From: Hominimerdicola alba 8 | GTDB taxonomy: Bacteria; Bacillota; Clostridia; Oscillospirales; Ruminococcaceae | Direction: 5' to 3' | Length of the DNA stretch: 44,668 nucleotides | Assembly: GCF_000178155.2 (NCBI RefSeq) | Contig: NZ_ADKM02000112.1 | Span: 1 to 44,668 of the forward strand | Shown: in pieces, positions 34,545 to 42,612 of the stretch | Position numbering within the stretch: the stretch's first letter is position 1 | Layout of the letters: the number at the start of each line of letters is the position of its first letter | The notes under the pieces: generated by a model | Seen by the model: only the letters and a program-made list of their open reading frames with translations | Database searches by the model: none | What the model was told of the DNA's origin: nothing | Made by a program: the position numbers and the translations under genes

Positions 34545-36101
34545 TTAAAAACCTGAGCAATTGCCCGACAGCTTAGCGCCGCCGATGTTGTTCTTGCCGT
34601 TCTTGGAAGTACAGCTGATTATCTTAGCCACACCGAAAGTTACCTTGTAACCCAGTGCGGAAGGAGTGCCGCTTGCAGGCCAGTTGAAGTTGTACTTCTT
34701 GTTGCTGTCGCCTGTGCAGTTCTCCATAGTAACAACGCCGTTCTGGTTGTTTCTGTCAAAGCCCGAAGCGTAGTTGCCCTTAGCAGTGCAGCCCTTAAGA
34801 ACGTGGTTGAGCGGATCGAGGTGAGCCTTTTCGCCGTCAGTCTTGTTGTCAACGCCGCCCATCTTGAAGCCGTTGCCGTCGCCGTAGATGCCGTCGCAGT
34901 AGCCGTTGTAGTTAGCCTGGCAGTTAACAAGGGTAACTGCGCCGTGAGCAGCATAGCAGTCCCAGCCGTCGTCGCTGTTGTAGTCAGCGATGCAGTTCTC
35001 GTAATAGTTGCCTGCACCCGAATGCAGCTTGTTTGCGAAGCCGTCGGCGTTTTCGCCCTTAGCATCTGCATTGTGGTGAGAATGGCAGCTGTAGAACTTG
35101 TTGTTGGAGCCGCCGTTGCATACCTGGAAGCCTGCGTCCTTGTTATAGCAAGCCTCAACGTTCTTGAAGGTGTTGTTGGAGCCTGTGATGTACAGACCGT
35201 TATCGGAAGCGTTCTTTATGCAAACGTTCTGTACGGTACTGCCGTTGCCCTCGAAAGTAAGACCTCTGCCGTTGCTGCCCGAAGTAGACGAGAAGTCGAT
35301 GACAGCGGAGTTCTTGCCTGAGATGTTAACGCCTGCGGGTACCTTTACAGCGCCCGACTTTACTGTGCCGTTGATGACAACGGTATCGCCCTTTTTAGCC
35401 TTGCTGAGTGCAGAAGAAAGGGAGGTGCCGCCGTTCTTTACTTCAAGGGAAGAACCCGAAGAAGATGAACTGCTTGAAGATGAAGAACTGCTGCTTGAAG
35501 AAGATGAACTGCTCGAAGAAGAGCTGCCCGAAGATTTGCTTGCGCCTGCGGAAGTTGATTCAAACTTGAACTGCTGGCAGGCAAGTCCGTTATAAGTCCA
35601 CTGGTTGATGTTGGCGCTGTCTTCTGTTGACCAGCCGTAAACATCTACCGCTTTGGATTCGCCGCTGTTTTCGGTCTTAAGGCAGTAAACGCCTGAAGAA
35701 CTTTTGACTACCTTGAACTTCTGTGCGTCAGCGCCGTTGGCAGACCACAGGCGGATATTTGCACCGTCGGTGTTGGCACCGTTCTCGACATCGAGCATAC
35801 GTCCGCCTTTCAGACCGCTTCTGATAGTGATAACGTTATTGCCGAGATTGGTGACATACCACTTCTGGTTATTGCCGCCGTTGCCTTTATACTGGATAAC
35901 GTTGGAACCATCGGCATCTTTTTTGCCCGATACATCGAGGTATTTCTGGCTGTTGACATTTTTGATATAATACCAGCCGTCAGAGATGTAATTGGACGCT
36001 GCGAACGCATTGAGCGGTACAGCGGTGGTCAGTGCGGATACAGCTATACCGACAGCCGCAGCCGCAGAAGTTAATTTTTTTGCAATACTAAATCTTGACA
36101 T
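34545..36101 (-). CDS. Secreted ricin-lectin / PL9-type pectate lyase
   Basis: A 518-residue protein. Residues 1-35 are a signal peptide. Residues 38-180 are a ricin-type beta-trefoil (CBM13-like) with QKW and QQF repeats (NNQKWYV, DAQKFKV, CQQFKF). Residues 182-218 are an almost pure Ser linker. Residues 219-518 are a right-handed beta-helix with the family 9 pectate lyase signature: NADGFANKLHSGAGNYYENC (351-370) and YNSDDGWDCY. K358 matches the catalytic lysine of PL9 enzymes, and nearby Asp residues would bind Ca. The predicted action is eliminative cleavage of polygalacturonate outside the cell. Unlike the mannanase it has no dockerin, so it is probably free or bound to substrate through the lectin. 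AGGAG precedes ATG 36101; in-frame ATGs upstream lie at or before the promoter. Confidence 0.88.
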   Translation of the reverse strand: MSRFSIAKKLTSAAAAVGIAVSALTTAVPLNAFAASNYISDGWYYIKNVNSQKYLDVSGKKDADGSNVIQYKGNGGNNQKWYVTNLGNNVITIRSGLKGGRMLDVENGANTDGANIRLWSANGADAQKFKVVKSSSGVYCLKTENSGESKAVDVYGWSTEDSANINQWTYNGLACQQFKFESTSAGASKSSGSSSSSSSSSSSSSSSSSSSSSSSGSSLEVKNGGTSLSSALSKAKKGDTVVINGTVKSGAVKVPAGVNISGKNSAVIDFSSTSGSNGRGLTFEGNGSTVQNVCIKNASDNGLYITGSNNTFKNVEACYNKDAGFQVCNGGSNNKFYSCHSHHNADAKGENADGFANKLHSGAGNYYENCIADYNSDDGWDCYAAHGAVTLVNCQANYNGYCDGIYGDGNGFKMGGVDNKTDGEKAHLDPLNHVLKGCTAKGNYASGFDRNNQNGVVTMENCTGDSNKKYNFNWPASGTPSALGYKVTFGVAKIISCTSKNGKNNIGGAKLSGNCSGF

Positions 36102-36186
36102 TTTAAATTCTCCTATAAAGTCTTGGGGACATTTCATTCCGCGAAAAGAAACTTTCATGTTGCGCAGATTTGTAATTACAAGAAAA

Positions 36187-36215
36187 ATTATATATCTTAA
36201 CCAATTGTTTATCAA
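36187..36215 (-). promoter_or_regulatory. Pectate lyase promoter
   Basis: On the minus strand, TTGATA-N17-TATAAT, giving a leader of about 80 nt. Confidence 0.8.
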
Positions 36216-36543
36216 TGGACAAAACGTGAATGGATATTTCAAATTCGGATAAATAGCCGTCAATGTGTGATATTCTGTTCAAATTCTATTGAAAGTTTTT
36301 GTGGGTTAAGAATAATTTAAAATGGGTTCATATTACAAACTGAATTAATCACAATACAAATATCGGAAAATGTGCGTACAAACGCGGAGCAACGCACTTG
36401 TGATGGTACATCTTGACGGTGAGGCGGAATGGCAGTGGGATATAATTATTTTAGCTTCGGAGCGCGGACATTTTCGAGGTTACGACCCGACTTTAACGGA
36501 CGGCTTGTTTTTGGTTTTTACACCAAATTTTCAGCTTCCCCCC
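36216..36543. other. Gene-free stretch between divergent promoters
   Basis: AT-rich sequence. An open frame at 36370-36555 has no ribosome binding site and runs into the next promoter, so it is not called. No repeat or structured RNA was seen. Confidence 0.5.
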
Positions 36544-36572
36544 TTGAAAAGATAATGTAAAAGTTGTATAAT
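36544..36572 (+). promoter_or_regulatory. Promoter of the unknown membrane protein gene
   Basis: TTGAAA-N17-TATAAT. Confidence 0.85.
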
Positions 36573-36605
36573 ATCCTCATATGATACATAAAAGGAGATA
36601 TGACG

Positions 36606-37460
36606 ATGCAATACTATCAGCCGAACGATGAACTGACCTCTCCCGTCCTTAAAATGGACGTTCTCAGGTCGGTCATAGAAAATCCATACGGCAGACAGGT
36701 CGTGATCAACGGTATTCCCGACGGTGTTCAAGATAAACCGCCCTCTGACAGCAAGGGAGGCGGTGCGGCGGCGTTTCTGCTGATTTTTATGTTTATCGGA
36801 GGCATCATCGGTGCGGCAGTATTTTCGCAGATAAACCCGCCGCTGTGCATAAGCTGTATAGGCGCGATATTTTTGGTGATAGGGCTTGTCACTGCGGTGC
36901 AGAGCAAGAGCGGTCCTGTTTTTCTGGTGGCGCTGATCGGTCTGCTGATGACGGCACTGCCGATAGTGTATGTTTACGGCAAGAGTCACCCTGACAGTTT
37001 TCAGCTGACCACGACAATGATAATAAAGCTGATACTTGTGCTGATGATATTGGTGGGACTGGGGCTGATGATATTCCCGCACATTTCGCACAGCAAGGAG
37101 ATGTCGCGCTGTTCACAGGTTGTGAATGCAAAGTGTATCTACCGCACATTCCACACTAAAAGCACCAATACCCACAGCACCATGAGAAATACTGTCGGCG
37201 GACGCGCCCACAGTATAACAGTCTATTCACCTGTATGGCAGTATGAGGTCGGCGGGGTGATATTTGTGACTTGTGAAAACATCTACACCAACTTTGATGT
37301 ACCCGAAATAGGCGAAATAAGAGAGATACGCTTTGACCCGCGCATGCCGTCACACATTTACAGACCGATGGGCGGCACAAGGCTGATACCGACGATAATA
37401 GGCTTGATGTTCGTTGTTTTGAGTACGATAACACTATTTGTGATGAAGAATAATATATGA
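36606..37460 (+). CDS. Membrane protein of unknown function
   Basis: A 284-residue protein. A polar N-terminal 50 residues is followed by four hydrophobic helices (AAAFLLIFMFIGGIIGAAVF, CISCIGAIFLVIGLVTAV, VFLVALIGLLMTALPIVYVY, IIKLILVLMILVGLGLMIF). A soluble domain of about 100 residues then contains a beta-rich VYSPVWQYEVGG and GEIREIRFDPRMPSHIY, reminiscent of DUF3592-type domains, and a last helix (IPTIIGLMFVVLSTITLFV) closes the protein. I do not recognise a specific family. AAAGGAG is 8 nt before ATG 36606 and only 2 nt before ATG 36600, so 36606 is preferred. It is transcribed alone. Confidence 0.75.
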   Translation: MQYYQPNDELTSPVLKMDVLRSVIENPYGRQVVINGIPDGVQDKPPSDSKGGGAAAFLLIFMFIGGIIGAAVFSQINPPLCISCIGAIFLVIGLVTAVQSKSGPVFLVALIGLLMTALPIVYVYGKSHPDSFQLTTTMIIKLILVLMILVGLGLMIFPHISHSKEMSRCSQVVNAKCIYRTFHTKSTNTHSTMRNTVGGRAHSITVYSPVWQYEVGGVIFVTCENIYTNFDVPEIGEIREIRFDPRMPSHIYRPMGGTRLIPTIIGLMFVVLSTITLFVMKNNI

Positions 37461-37466
37461 TATGTG

Positions 37467-37496
37467 AAGCAGACCCGAAAAAGGTCTGCTTTTTTA
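37467..37496 (+). terminator. Terminator of the membrane protein gene
   Basis: AGCAGACC (37468-37475) pairs with GGTCTGCT (37483-37490), then a T-run. The rest of the gap to aroB holds a GGGGGCAAGCCCC hairpin near 37522 and no gene. Confidence 0.9.
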
Positions 37497-37667
37497 TGCC
37501 CTGAAAAGGGGAGCGGACGGCGGGGGCAAGCCCCTGCCCTACAATTTGGGAATGCAGAAACGGAAATGCGAGCGGTTTGCAAGTGTATGAGATCGGCGTT
37601 TGAGGGGGCGGTGATGAGGTCGGCGGAAAAATATGGCAATTAACGCTTCGTTAACCGAAAATTGCTA

Positions 37668-37696
37668 TTTACAAATTTCCCTTTTTGTGTTATAAT
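37668..37696 (+). promoter_or_regulatory. aroB promoter
   Basis: TTTACA-N17-TATAAT. Confidence 0.75.
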
Positions 37697-37763
37697 AATC
37701 GTGTATGTAGGTTTTAAACCGTTAAATCGTTAAATCAGATTTCTGATAGAAAGAGTGACAGAT

Positions 37764-38870
37764 ATGGTATTTCGTTGTGAACTTAAAAAAGTGGTGGACG
37801 ACACTTATGATATCGAGATAGGTCACGGGCTTCAGGAGAAGCTGGTGGCTGACCTTAAGGCGGGTCTGACAGGCAGGCGCAGGTTCGCGGTGATAACTGA
37901 CAGCACCGTTGAGGGGCTGTATGCAAAGGATATCTTTGAGATGATAAAAGCGGCAGGATTCGGGGCTGAGATGTTCGTGATACCTGCGGGCGAGAAGTCG
38001 AAAAGCAGGCAGATGAAAGAGTTCCTTGAGGACAGCATGCTGGAAAAGGGTTTCAGGCGCGACTGTGCGGTCATCGCGGTGGGCGGCGGCGTTGTCACCG
38101 ACCTTGCGGGATTTGTGGCAGGCACTTTCGGCAGAGGTGTGCCGTTCGTCAATTACGCGACTACTCTTCTGGCGGCGGCAGATGCTTCGGTGGGCGGCAA
38201 GACTGCGGTGGATACCCCTCTTGCAACGAACCTGATAGGCATGTTCAACCAGCCCGAAAAGGTCTACCTGGACATAGATACATGGAAAACACTGCCCGAA
38301 GAGCAGATAGCGAGCGGTCTTGCGGAAACGATAAAACACGGCTGTCTTGGGGACAGGGAACTGTTTGAGTACCTTGAAGAGAACGTTGAGAAGATATTCG
38401 CGGGCGATGTGGCGGCGTGCGAGTACATAGCTGAGCATAACTGTGCTGTCAAGTACAAGGTGGTAATGCAGGACGAGCGTGAGAGCGGTCTGCGGGAAGT
38501 GCTGAATTTAGGGCATACCGTTGGTCGTGCCATAGAAACTGTTTCGGATTACAGACTGCTTCACGGTGAAGCTGTTGCCATCGGCACAGTGGCACAGGCA
38601 AGGCTGGGCGAGAAGTACGGGTTCGTTACCGAAGAGGAAAGGGCGCGGGTGGAAGCGCTTCTTGAAAGGGCAAAACTGCCTGTGCGCATACCCGATTACA
38701 TTGACAAGGCGGCGCTGGTGAAGAAGCTGTACACCGACAAAAAGGTGCGTGACGGCAAGCTGAGGTTCGTGTTCGAGAAAGGCATCGGTGAGGTGGTGCA
38801 GTTCGGTGAGAACTGCTTTGCAAAAGAGATCGCAGAAAATGAGATAGCCGAGATCATCGCACAGATGTGA
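37764..38870 (+). CDS. aroB: 3-dehydroquinate synthase
   Basis: A 368-residue NAD- and metal-dependent enzyme that converts DAHP to 3-dehydroquinate, the second step of the shikimate pathway. Motifs are VGGGVVTDLAGFVAGTFGRG (near 105), LAAADASVGGKTAVD, GMFNQPEKVYLD, GLAETIKHG and the metal-binding NLGHTVGRAIE and LLHGEAVAIG segments. AAAGAG is 8 nt before ATG 37764; the GTG at 37755 overlaps it. It is followed by aroA 199 bp downstream, with a small MITE in the gap, and aroC lies 4 kb further on. Together these are three of the seven shikimate steps. Confidence 0.95.
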   Translation: MVFRCELKKVVDDTYDIEIGHGLQEKLVADLKAGLTGRRRFAVITDSTVEGLYAKDIFEMIKAAGFGAEMFVIPAGEKSKSRQMKEFLEDSMLEKGFRRDCAVIAVGGGVVTDLAGFVAGTFGRGVPFVNYATTLLAAADASVGGKTAVDTPLATNLIGMFNQPEKVYLDIDTWKTLPEEQIASGLAETIKHGCLGDRELFEYLEENVEKIFAGDVAACEYIAEHNCAVKYKVVMQDERESGLREVLNLGHTVGRAIETVSDYRLLHGEAVAIGTVAQARLGEKYGFVTEEERARVEALLERAKLPVRIPDYIDKAALVKKLYTDKKVRDGKLRFVFEKGIGEVVQFGENCFAKEIAENEIAEIIAQM

Positions 38871-38973
38871 GGGCGCAGGCGTTCTTCGGTGCTGAGGTTT
38901 TGGCGGCGCGCGGACAGCCTGTATGACTGTGCCGCTGAAATGCGGCTTTTGTGGGAGTTCCCCTATTATTACA

Positions 38974-39043
38974 TCCCAATTTGATTGTGTAATACGAAAG
39001 AACAGCCATTTTGTATCATCAGCAATACACATCAAAATTGGGA
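38974..39043 (+). mobile_element. Second MITE family, short copy (between aroB and aroA)
   Basis: 70 bp bounded by TCCCAATTTGATTGTGTAAT and its imperfect inverse. It is the same element as 27767-27864 on the other strand but lacks the 28-bp hairpin insert. It ends 26 bp before the aroA start. Confidence 0.82.
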
Positions 39044-39069
39044 GATCATTACAAAAAGGACTTGATGAG

Positions 39070-40299
39070 ATGAACATAAAGATAACCCCGAAAAAACTCA
39101 GCGGGGAGGTAACACCTCCTCCGTCAAAATCTGCGGCGCACCGCATGCTTATCGCGGCGGCGCTGGCTGAGGGCAATTCGGTCATAGACAGGCTTTATCC
39201 GTCTGTTGACATACTGACCACTGTTGATGCAATGCGTCAGCTGGGTGCAGAGATAACTGTCGAGGGCGAGAGGGCTGTGGTGAAGGGCATAGTAAAAGCC
39301 CCAGAAAAAGCGGTCATTGACTGCTGTGAGAGCGGTTCGACACTGAGATTTCTCATACCTGTGGCGGCGGCGCTGGGGGTCGAAGCGACTTTTCTCGGCA
39401 GAGGAAAACTGCCCGAAAGACCCATAACCCCATATTTGCAGGAATTTCCGAAACACGGTGTTGAGTTTGACTACAGCGGCACTATGCCGTTTACGATAAA
39501 AGGCAGGCTGACGGGCGGTGTGTTTGAGATAGACGGCGGTATATCATCGCAGTTCATCACGGGGCTTTTGCTGGCGATGCCGCTGACCAAAGAGGGCGGC
39601 GCGATAAAGCTGACATCGAAGCTGGAGTCGCGCCCTTATGTGGATATGACTCGCGGTGTGATGGAAGAACTGGGCGTAAGGGCAGAAGTTTCCGACAGCG
39701 GCTTTGAAGTGGCGGCGGGGCAGAAGTATCAGCCTTTCAGCGGGGCGGTCGAGGGTGACCATTCGCAGGGGGCGTTCTTTGAAGTGGCAGATGCACTCGG
39801 CTCAAAGGTGGAAATTTCGGGGCTAAATGTAAATTCTTTTCAGGGCGACAAAAAAATCATTGAAATATGCAGAGAAATGGTGTATAATAAAGATGGCGCA
39901 CTGCGTCCGTTTGAAGTCGATGTGTCTGACATACCCGACCTTGTACCCATACTGGCGGTGCTGGCGAGTTTCTGTGACGGCGAGAGCCGCATAACAGGTG
40001 CGGCAAGGCTTCGCATAAAAGAGAGCGACAGGCTGGCGGCTATGGAAGAAACTCTGAATGCGCTGGGCGGCGATGTTACTGCGACTGAGGACAGCCTTAT
40101 CATCAGGGGCAGAGATACACTTGCGGGCGGCGTGACGGTATCGGCGCACAATGACCACCGCATAGCTATGGCTATGGCGATAGCGGCGACAAGGTGTGAA
40201 AAGCCCATCATTATAGAGGGTGCGGAATGCGTCAGGAAGAGCTACCCCGATTTCTGGGAAGTTTACAGGGGGCTGGGCGGTATCGCTGAGGAAGTCTGA
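39070..40299 (+). CDS. aroA: EPSP synthase (3-phosphoshikimate 1-carboxyvinyltransferase)
   Basis: A 409-residue enzyme that joins shikimate-3-phosphate and PEP. Visible residues are PPSKSAAHRML (K20, S21, R25), the SGSTLRFLIPVAAALG segment, GRGKLPERPI, KESDRLAAM and the C-terminal NDHRIAMAMAIAAT. These cover the substrate-binding positions expected in an active enzyme. The frame is open from 38923, but the leading 49 codons fall in the MITE; AAAGGA at 39055-39060 supports ATG 39070. A 72-bp copy of an internal part of this gene lies downstream after a MITE. Confidence 0.95.
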   Translation: MNIKITPKKLSGEVTPPPSKSAAHRMLIAAALAEGNSVIDRLYPSVDILTTVDAMRQLGAEITVEGERAVVKGIVKAPEKAVIDCCESGSTLRFLIPVAAALGVEATFLGRGKLPERPITPYLQEFPKHGVEFDYSGTMPFTIKGRLTGGVFEIDGGISSQFITGLLLAMPLTKEGGAIKLTSKLESRPYVDMTRGVMEELGVRAEVSDSGFEVAAGQKYQPFSGAVEGDHSQGAFFEVADALGSKVEISGLNVNSFQGDKKIIEICREMVYNKDGALRPFEVDVSDIPDLVPILAVLASFCDGESRITGAARLRIKESDRLAAMEETLNALGGDVTATEDSLIIRGRDTLAGGVTVSAHNDHRIAMAMAIAATRCEKPIIIEGAECVRKSYPDFWEVYRGLGGIAEEV

Positions 40300-40310
40300 G
40301 CGGTCGGACT

Positions 40311-40413
40311 TATAGCAATCCGCCTTAAAATTCAGACAAAATCCAGTCACAAAACCCATAAATCCCAGCTTTTGCGACTGGATTTTGTGAATTTAAAAAG
40401 TTGGATTGCTATA
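40311..40413 (+). mobile_element. 103-bp palindromic MITE, copy D
   Basis: TATAGCAATCC to GGATTGCTATA, the same length as the other three copies and closest in sequence to copy A. It starts 12 bp after the aroA stop and is followed by an aroA fragment. Confidence 0.88.
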
Positions 40414-40435
40414 GCTTAAAAGAGCGCGGCATGAC

Positions 40436-40507
40436 GGGCGGCTATGTTACTGCGGCTGAGGGCAGTCTTATCATCAGGGGCAGAGATGTGCTTGCGGGCG
40501 GCGCGGT
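40436..40507 (+). pseudogene. Duplicated internal fragment of aroA
   Basis: About 72 bp closely match 40065-40136 inside aroA (the stretch encoding GGDVTATEDSLIIRGRDTL), with roughly ten substitutions. It has no start of its own and is not in frame with a gene. It lies 22 bp after MITE copy D and before the SUKH gene, so the MITE sits between the intact 3' end and the fragment. Confidence 0.78.
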
Positions 40508-40542
40508 ATATTTGAGATGGTCTGCGAAAAGGGGTCGGTATA

Positions 40543-40920
40543 ATGGACTTTTTTGATGGATTTGAGTTTGGTGAGCCTTACAAGGGTACACCTATTGAAG
40601 AAATAAACGATGTTCTTCTGCCTGAGGATTATCTGGCGTTCATGCGGGAGCATAACGGCGGTGAGGGCGAAGTATGCGGCAATTATCTGGTGCTTTTCCC
40701 GCTGGAGGAATTGCAGGCGGTCAACGACAATTACGACATCGCAAGTGAACTTGAAGGCTGTGTCATAATAGGCGGTGACGGCGGCGGTGAACTTTACGGC
40801 GTGGACGAACAGGGCAGATACTTCAATGTACCTGCCATCATCGAAAAAGAAGCGGTGAGATACATTGGCAGCAGTTTTGAGGGATTTCTTAAAAATATAA
40901 AAACGCTGTGGGAGGAATGA
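40543..40920 (+). CDS. SMI1/KNR4 (SUKH) domain protein
   Basis: A 125-residue protein. The SUKH fold is indicated by LPEDYLAFMREHNGGEGEV near residue 30 and by GGDGGGELYGVDEQGRYF after residue 75. SUKH proteins are often immunity proteins paired with polymorphic toxins, but many are stand-alone; no toxin gene is seen here. AAGGGG precedes the ATG. It begins a tight gene string with the next four genes (gaps of 4 bp or overlaps). Confidence 0.85.
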   Translation: MDFFDGFEFGEPYKGTPIEEINDVLLPEDYLAFMREHNGGEGEVCGNYLVLFPLEELQAVNDNYDIASELEGCVIIGGDGGGELYGVDEQGRYFNVPAIIEKEAVRYIGSSFEGFLKNIKTLWEE

Positions 40921-40924
40921 CTGC

Positions 40925-41401
40925 ATGACCATCGACAGGATAGACTGGCATTATGAAGATGCGGAACAGCTTTATGCGCAGACGCATGAGGTGGAAGGCG
41001 AGTACACCGAAGAGCAGTACCGCGAGATAGAACTGAAAGCGTCGAACCACATCGGGCTGTTCATAAGATGGATAATGGACAGACGGTTTGAGGGCGAGGA
41101 GTGCGCGAAAGAGGGCTGTGACAAGGTAAGGAACGGCGAGATATCGGGCGCGGAATATTTGCTGGACTACTGTGACGGCAAGCTGTGGGACGTTGATGTA
41201 AGAAGCGATATAATGCCGTTCGTAAACGCATATTATGTCGAGAGCAGTGACTTTTTCGGTGATTACTGTGAGACATGCGGATTTGAGGGCGAGGAAGAAG
41301 CTCCGGCTTACGGCTTCATCAGCGGTGACGGTGACTACAGCAGGCTGAAAGAGCGCATCGACAAGGCATACGAAAAGTTCTGTGAGGGGAATAATGGCTG
41401 A
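40925..41401 (+). CDS. Acidic protein of unknown function
   Basis: A 158-residue, strongly acidic protein. Recognisable stretches are IDRIDWHYEDAEQLYAQ, ASNHIGLFIRWIMDRRFEG, SGAEYLLDYCDGKLWDVDV and SDIMPFVNAYYVES. Similar proteins occur as small uncharacterised DUF families next to SUKH genes; I cannot name the family with confidence. No signal peptide or membrane helix is present. GGAGG serves the ATG, 4 bp after the SUKH stop. It overlaps the NUDIX gene by 8 bp. Confidence 0.75.
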   Translation: MTIDRIDWHYEDAEQLYAQTHEVEGEYTEEQYREIELKASNHIGLFIRWIMDRRFEGEECAKEGCDKVRNGEISGAEYLLDYCDGKLWDVDVRSDIMPFVNAYYVESSDFFGDYCETCGFEGEEEAPAYGFISGDGDYSRLKERIDKAYEKFCEGNNG

Positions 41402-41849
41402 TTACATAACCTATCTGCGCACAATGGTGGGGCATGAAGCTGTCATAATGGCGGCGGCGTGCGCGGTCATCGAGGACGGCGGCAGGATACTTTTGCAGAA
41501 GCGTCCGAGCGGTCTGTGGGGACTGCCCGGCGGTATAGCCGAACTGGGTGAAGCACTGCACGAAACGGCGGTGCGGGAAGCCTTCGAGGAAACGGGGCTT
41601 ATAACCGAAGCGCGGGAACTTGTGGGGATATACTCAAAGTATGATGTGGAATGCACGAACGGTGACAAGTTACAGCCTGTGACGGCACTTTTCAGGGTCG
41701 AAGCCGTGGGCGGAGAACTGAGATGTGACGAAAATGAAACGCTGGAACTTAGATATTTCAGCAAAGAGGAACTTCCTGAGATATACTGTAAACAGCACAG
41801 GGATATGATAGATGACTGGTTCGCGAAAAGGCGGGGAGTGTTCAGATGA
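41394..41849 (+). CDS. NUDIX hydrolase
   Basis: A 151-residue protein with a complete Nudix box at 46-68, GGIAELGEALHETAVREAFE followed by ETG, giving the metal-binding GX5EX7REUXEEXGU pattern. LQKRPSGLWGLPGG precedes it. Members hydrolyse nucleoside diphosphates linked to another group X; the substrate is not predictable. GAGGGG sets ATG 41394. It overlaps its neighbours on both sides (8 bp upstream, ATGA downstream), so it is part of the SUKH gene string. Confidence 0.88.
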   Translation: MADYITYLRTMVGHEAVIMAAACAVIEDGGRILLQKRPSGLWGLPGGIAELGEALHETAVREAFEETGLITEARELVGIYSKYDVECTNGDKLQPVTALFRVEAVGGELRCDENETLELRYFSKEELPEIYCKQHRDMIDDWFAKRRGVFR

Positions 41850-42253
41850 AGCGTGAGGGCGGCAAAATGGGAGCGTTCAGGCGGCTTTTTAGCGGCGATG
41901 CTGAGGGCGCGGGAGCGTCTGAGGGCGGCAAAATGGGAGCGTTCAGGCGGCTTTTTAGCGGCGATGCTGAGGGCGCGGGAGCGTCTGAGGGCGGCAAAAT
42001 GGGGGCGCTCAGGCGGCTTTTTGGCGGCGATGCTGAGGGCGCGGGAGCGTCTGAGAACGGTAAAATGAGGGCGTTCGGGCGGCTGTTTAGCGGCGATGCT
42101 GAGGACACGGGAGTGTCAGAGGACGGCAAAATGGGAGCATTCGGGCGGCTTTTTAGCGGCGAAGCTGAGGACACAGGAGTGTCTGAGGGCGGCAAAATGG
42201 GAGCGCTCAGACGACTTTTTGGCGGCGATGCTGATACAGAAAAACATCAGTGA
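41846..42253 (+). CDS. Protein made of six 22-residue repeats
   Basis: A 135-residue protein consisting almost only of a repeat of the form GGKMGAFRRLFSGDAEGAGA-SE, six times. Each unit has a short amphipathic/basic stretch (KMGAFRRLF) and an acidic Gly/Ala-rich linker. The next gene's product begins with the same motif (KMGFFSRLFGG), so the repeats look like amplified copies of that N terminus. It starts at ATG 41846 in an ATGA overlap with NUDIX and ends in a TGA that overlaps the next frame. The function is unknown; the motif could be a membrane-contact or assembly helix. It may be translated or may be a byproduct of DNA repeat expansion. Confidence 0.62.
   Translation: MKREGGKMGAFRRLFSGDAEGAGASEGGKMGAFRRLFSGDAEGAGASEGGKMGALRRLFGGDAEGAGASENGKMRAFGRLFSGDAEDTGVSEDGKMGAFGRLFSGEAEDTGVSEGGKMGALRRLFGGDADTEKHQ
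41855..42250 (+). repeat. Six tandem 66-bp repeats
   Basis: Units start at 41855, 41921, 41987, 42053, 42119 and 42185. The first two are virtually identical; later ones drift (for example AGGACACG and GAACGG variants). The period is a multiple of three and keeps the frame. Confidence 0.93.
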
Positions 42254-42267
42254 CGGAGGATAGCAAG

Positions 42268-42612
42268 ATGGGATTTTTCAGCAGACTTTTCGGCGGGCAG
42301 AATGACGGTCAGCCGAAGAATGATAAGGCAGATGCAGGTGAAGAACCGGGCATGCTCAGGACTGTGAGAAACGGCGGCTACGACAGGACGCAGACTTTGC
42401 TGGCGGTCGATGCGCTCAACAGGGAACTGATGATGCTGACAGAGGTGAAAGAGGCGCGTGAGAATGGTCGGATAATGGCTGTGCCGCCGCGTCAGACTTT
42501 CAATATGCCGAACAAGGTCGGCAAGGGCGGTTTCAGTGAGGAAGATGTTGAGAAGTATCTGGCGTATCTGACAGATAAGCTGGAAGAGATGCGCAGAGAA
42601 CTTGGCGAGTAG
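42268..42612 (+). CDS. Small protein with KMGFFSRLFGG-type N terminus
   Basis: A 114-residue protein. It starts with MGFFSRLFGGQ, an amphipathic stretch common at the start of small cytoplasmic proteins, then a polar linker. A helical region (about 45-114: TQTLLAVDALNRELMMLTEV, FSEEDVEKYLAYLTDKLEEM) could form a coiled coil. I do not recognise a family. GGAGG is 8 nt before ATG 42268; the frame is open from 42250 across the same motif. It is last in the string beginning with the SUKH gene. Confidence 0.68.
   Translation: MGFFSRLFGGQNDGQPKNDKADAGEEPGMLRTVRNGGYDRTQTLLAVDALNRELMMLTEVKEARENGRIMAVPPRQTFNMPNKVGKGGFSEEDVEKYLAYLTDKLEEMRRELGE

Noticed and set aside
35825-35838. TGATAACGTTATTG inside the pectate lyase gene, close to the LacI-type operator
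   Set aside because: It lies in coding sequence (Asn-Asn-Val-Ile) far from any promoter, and has two mismatches; probably chance.
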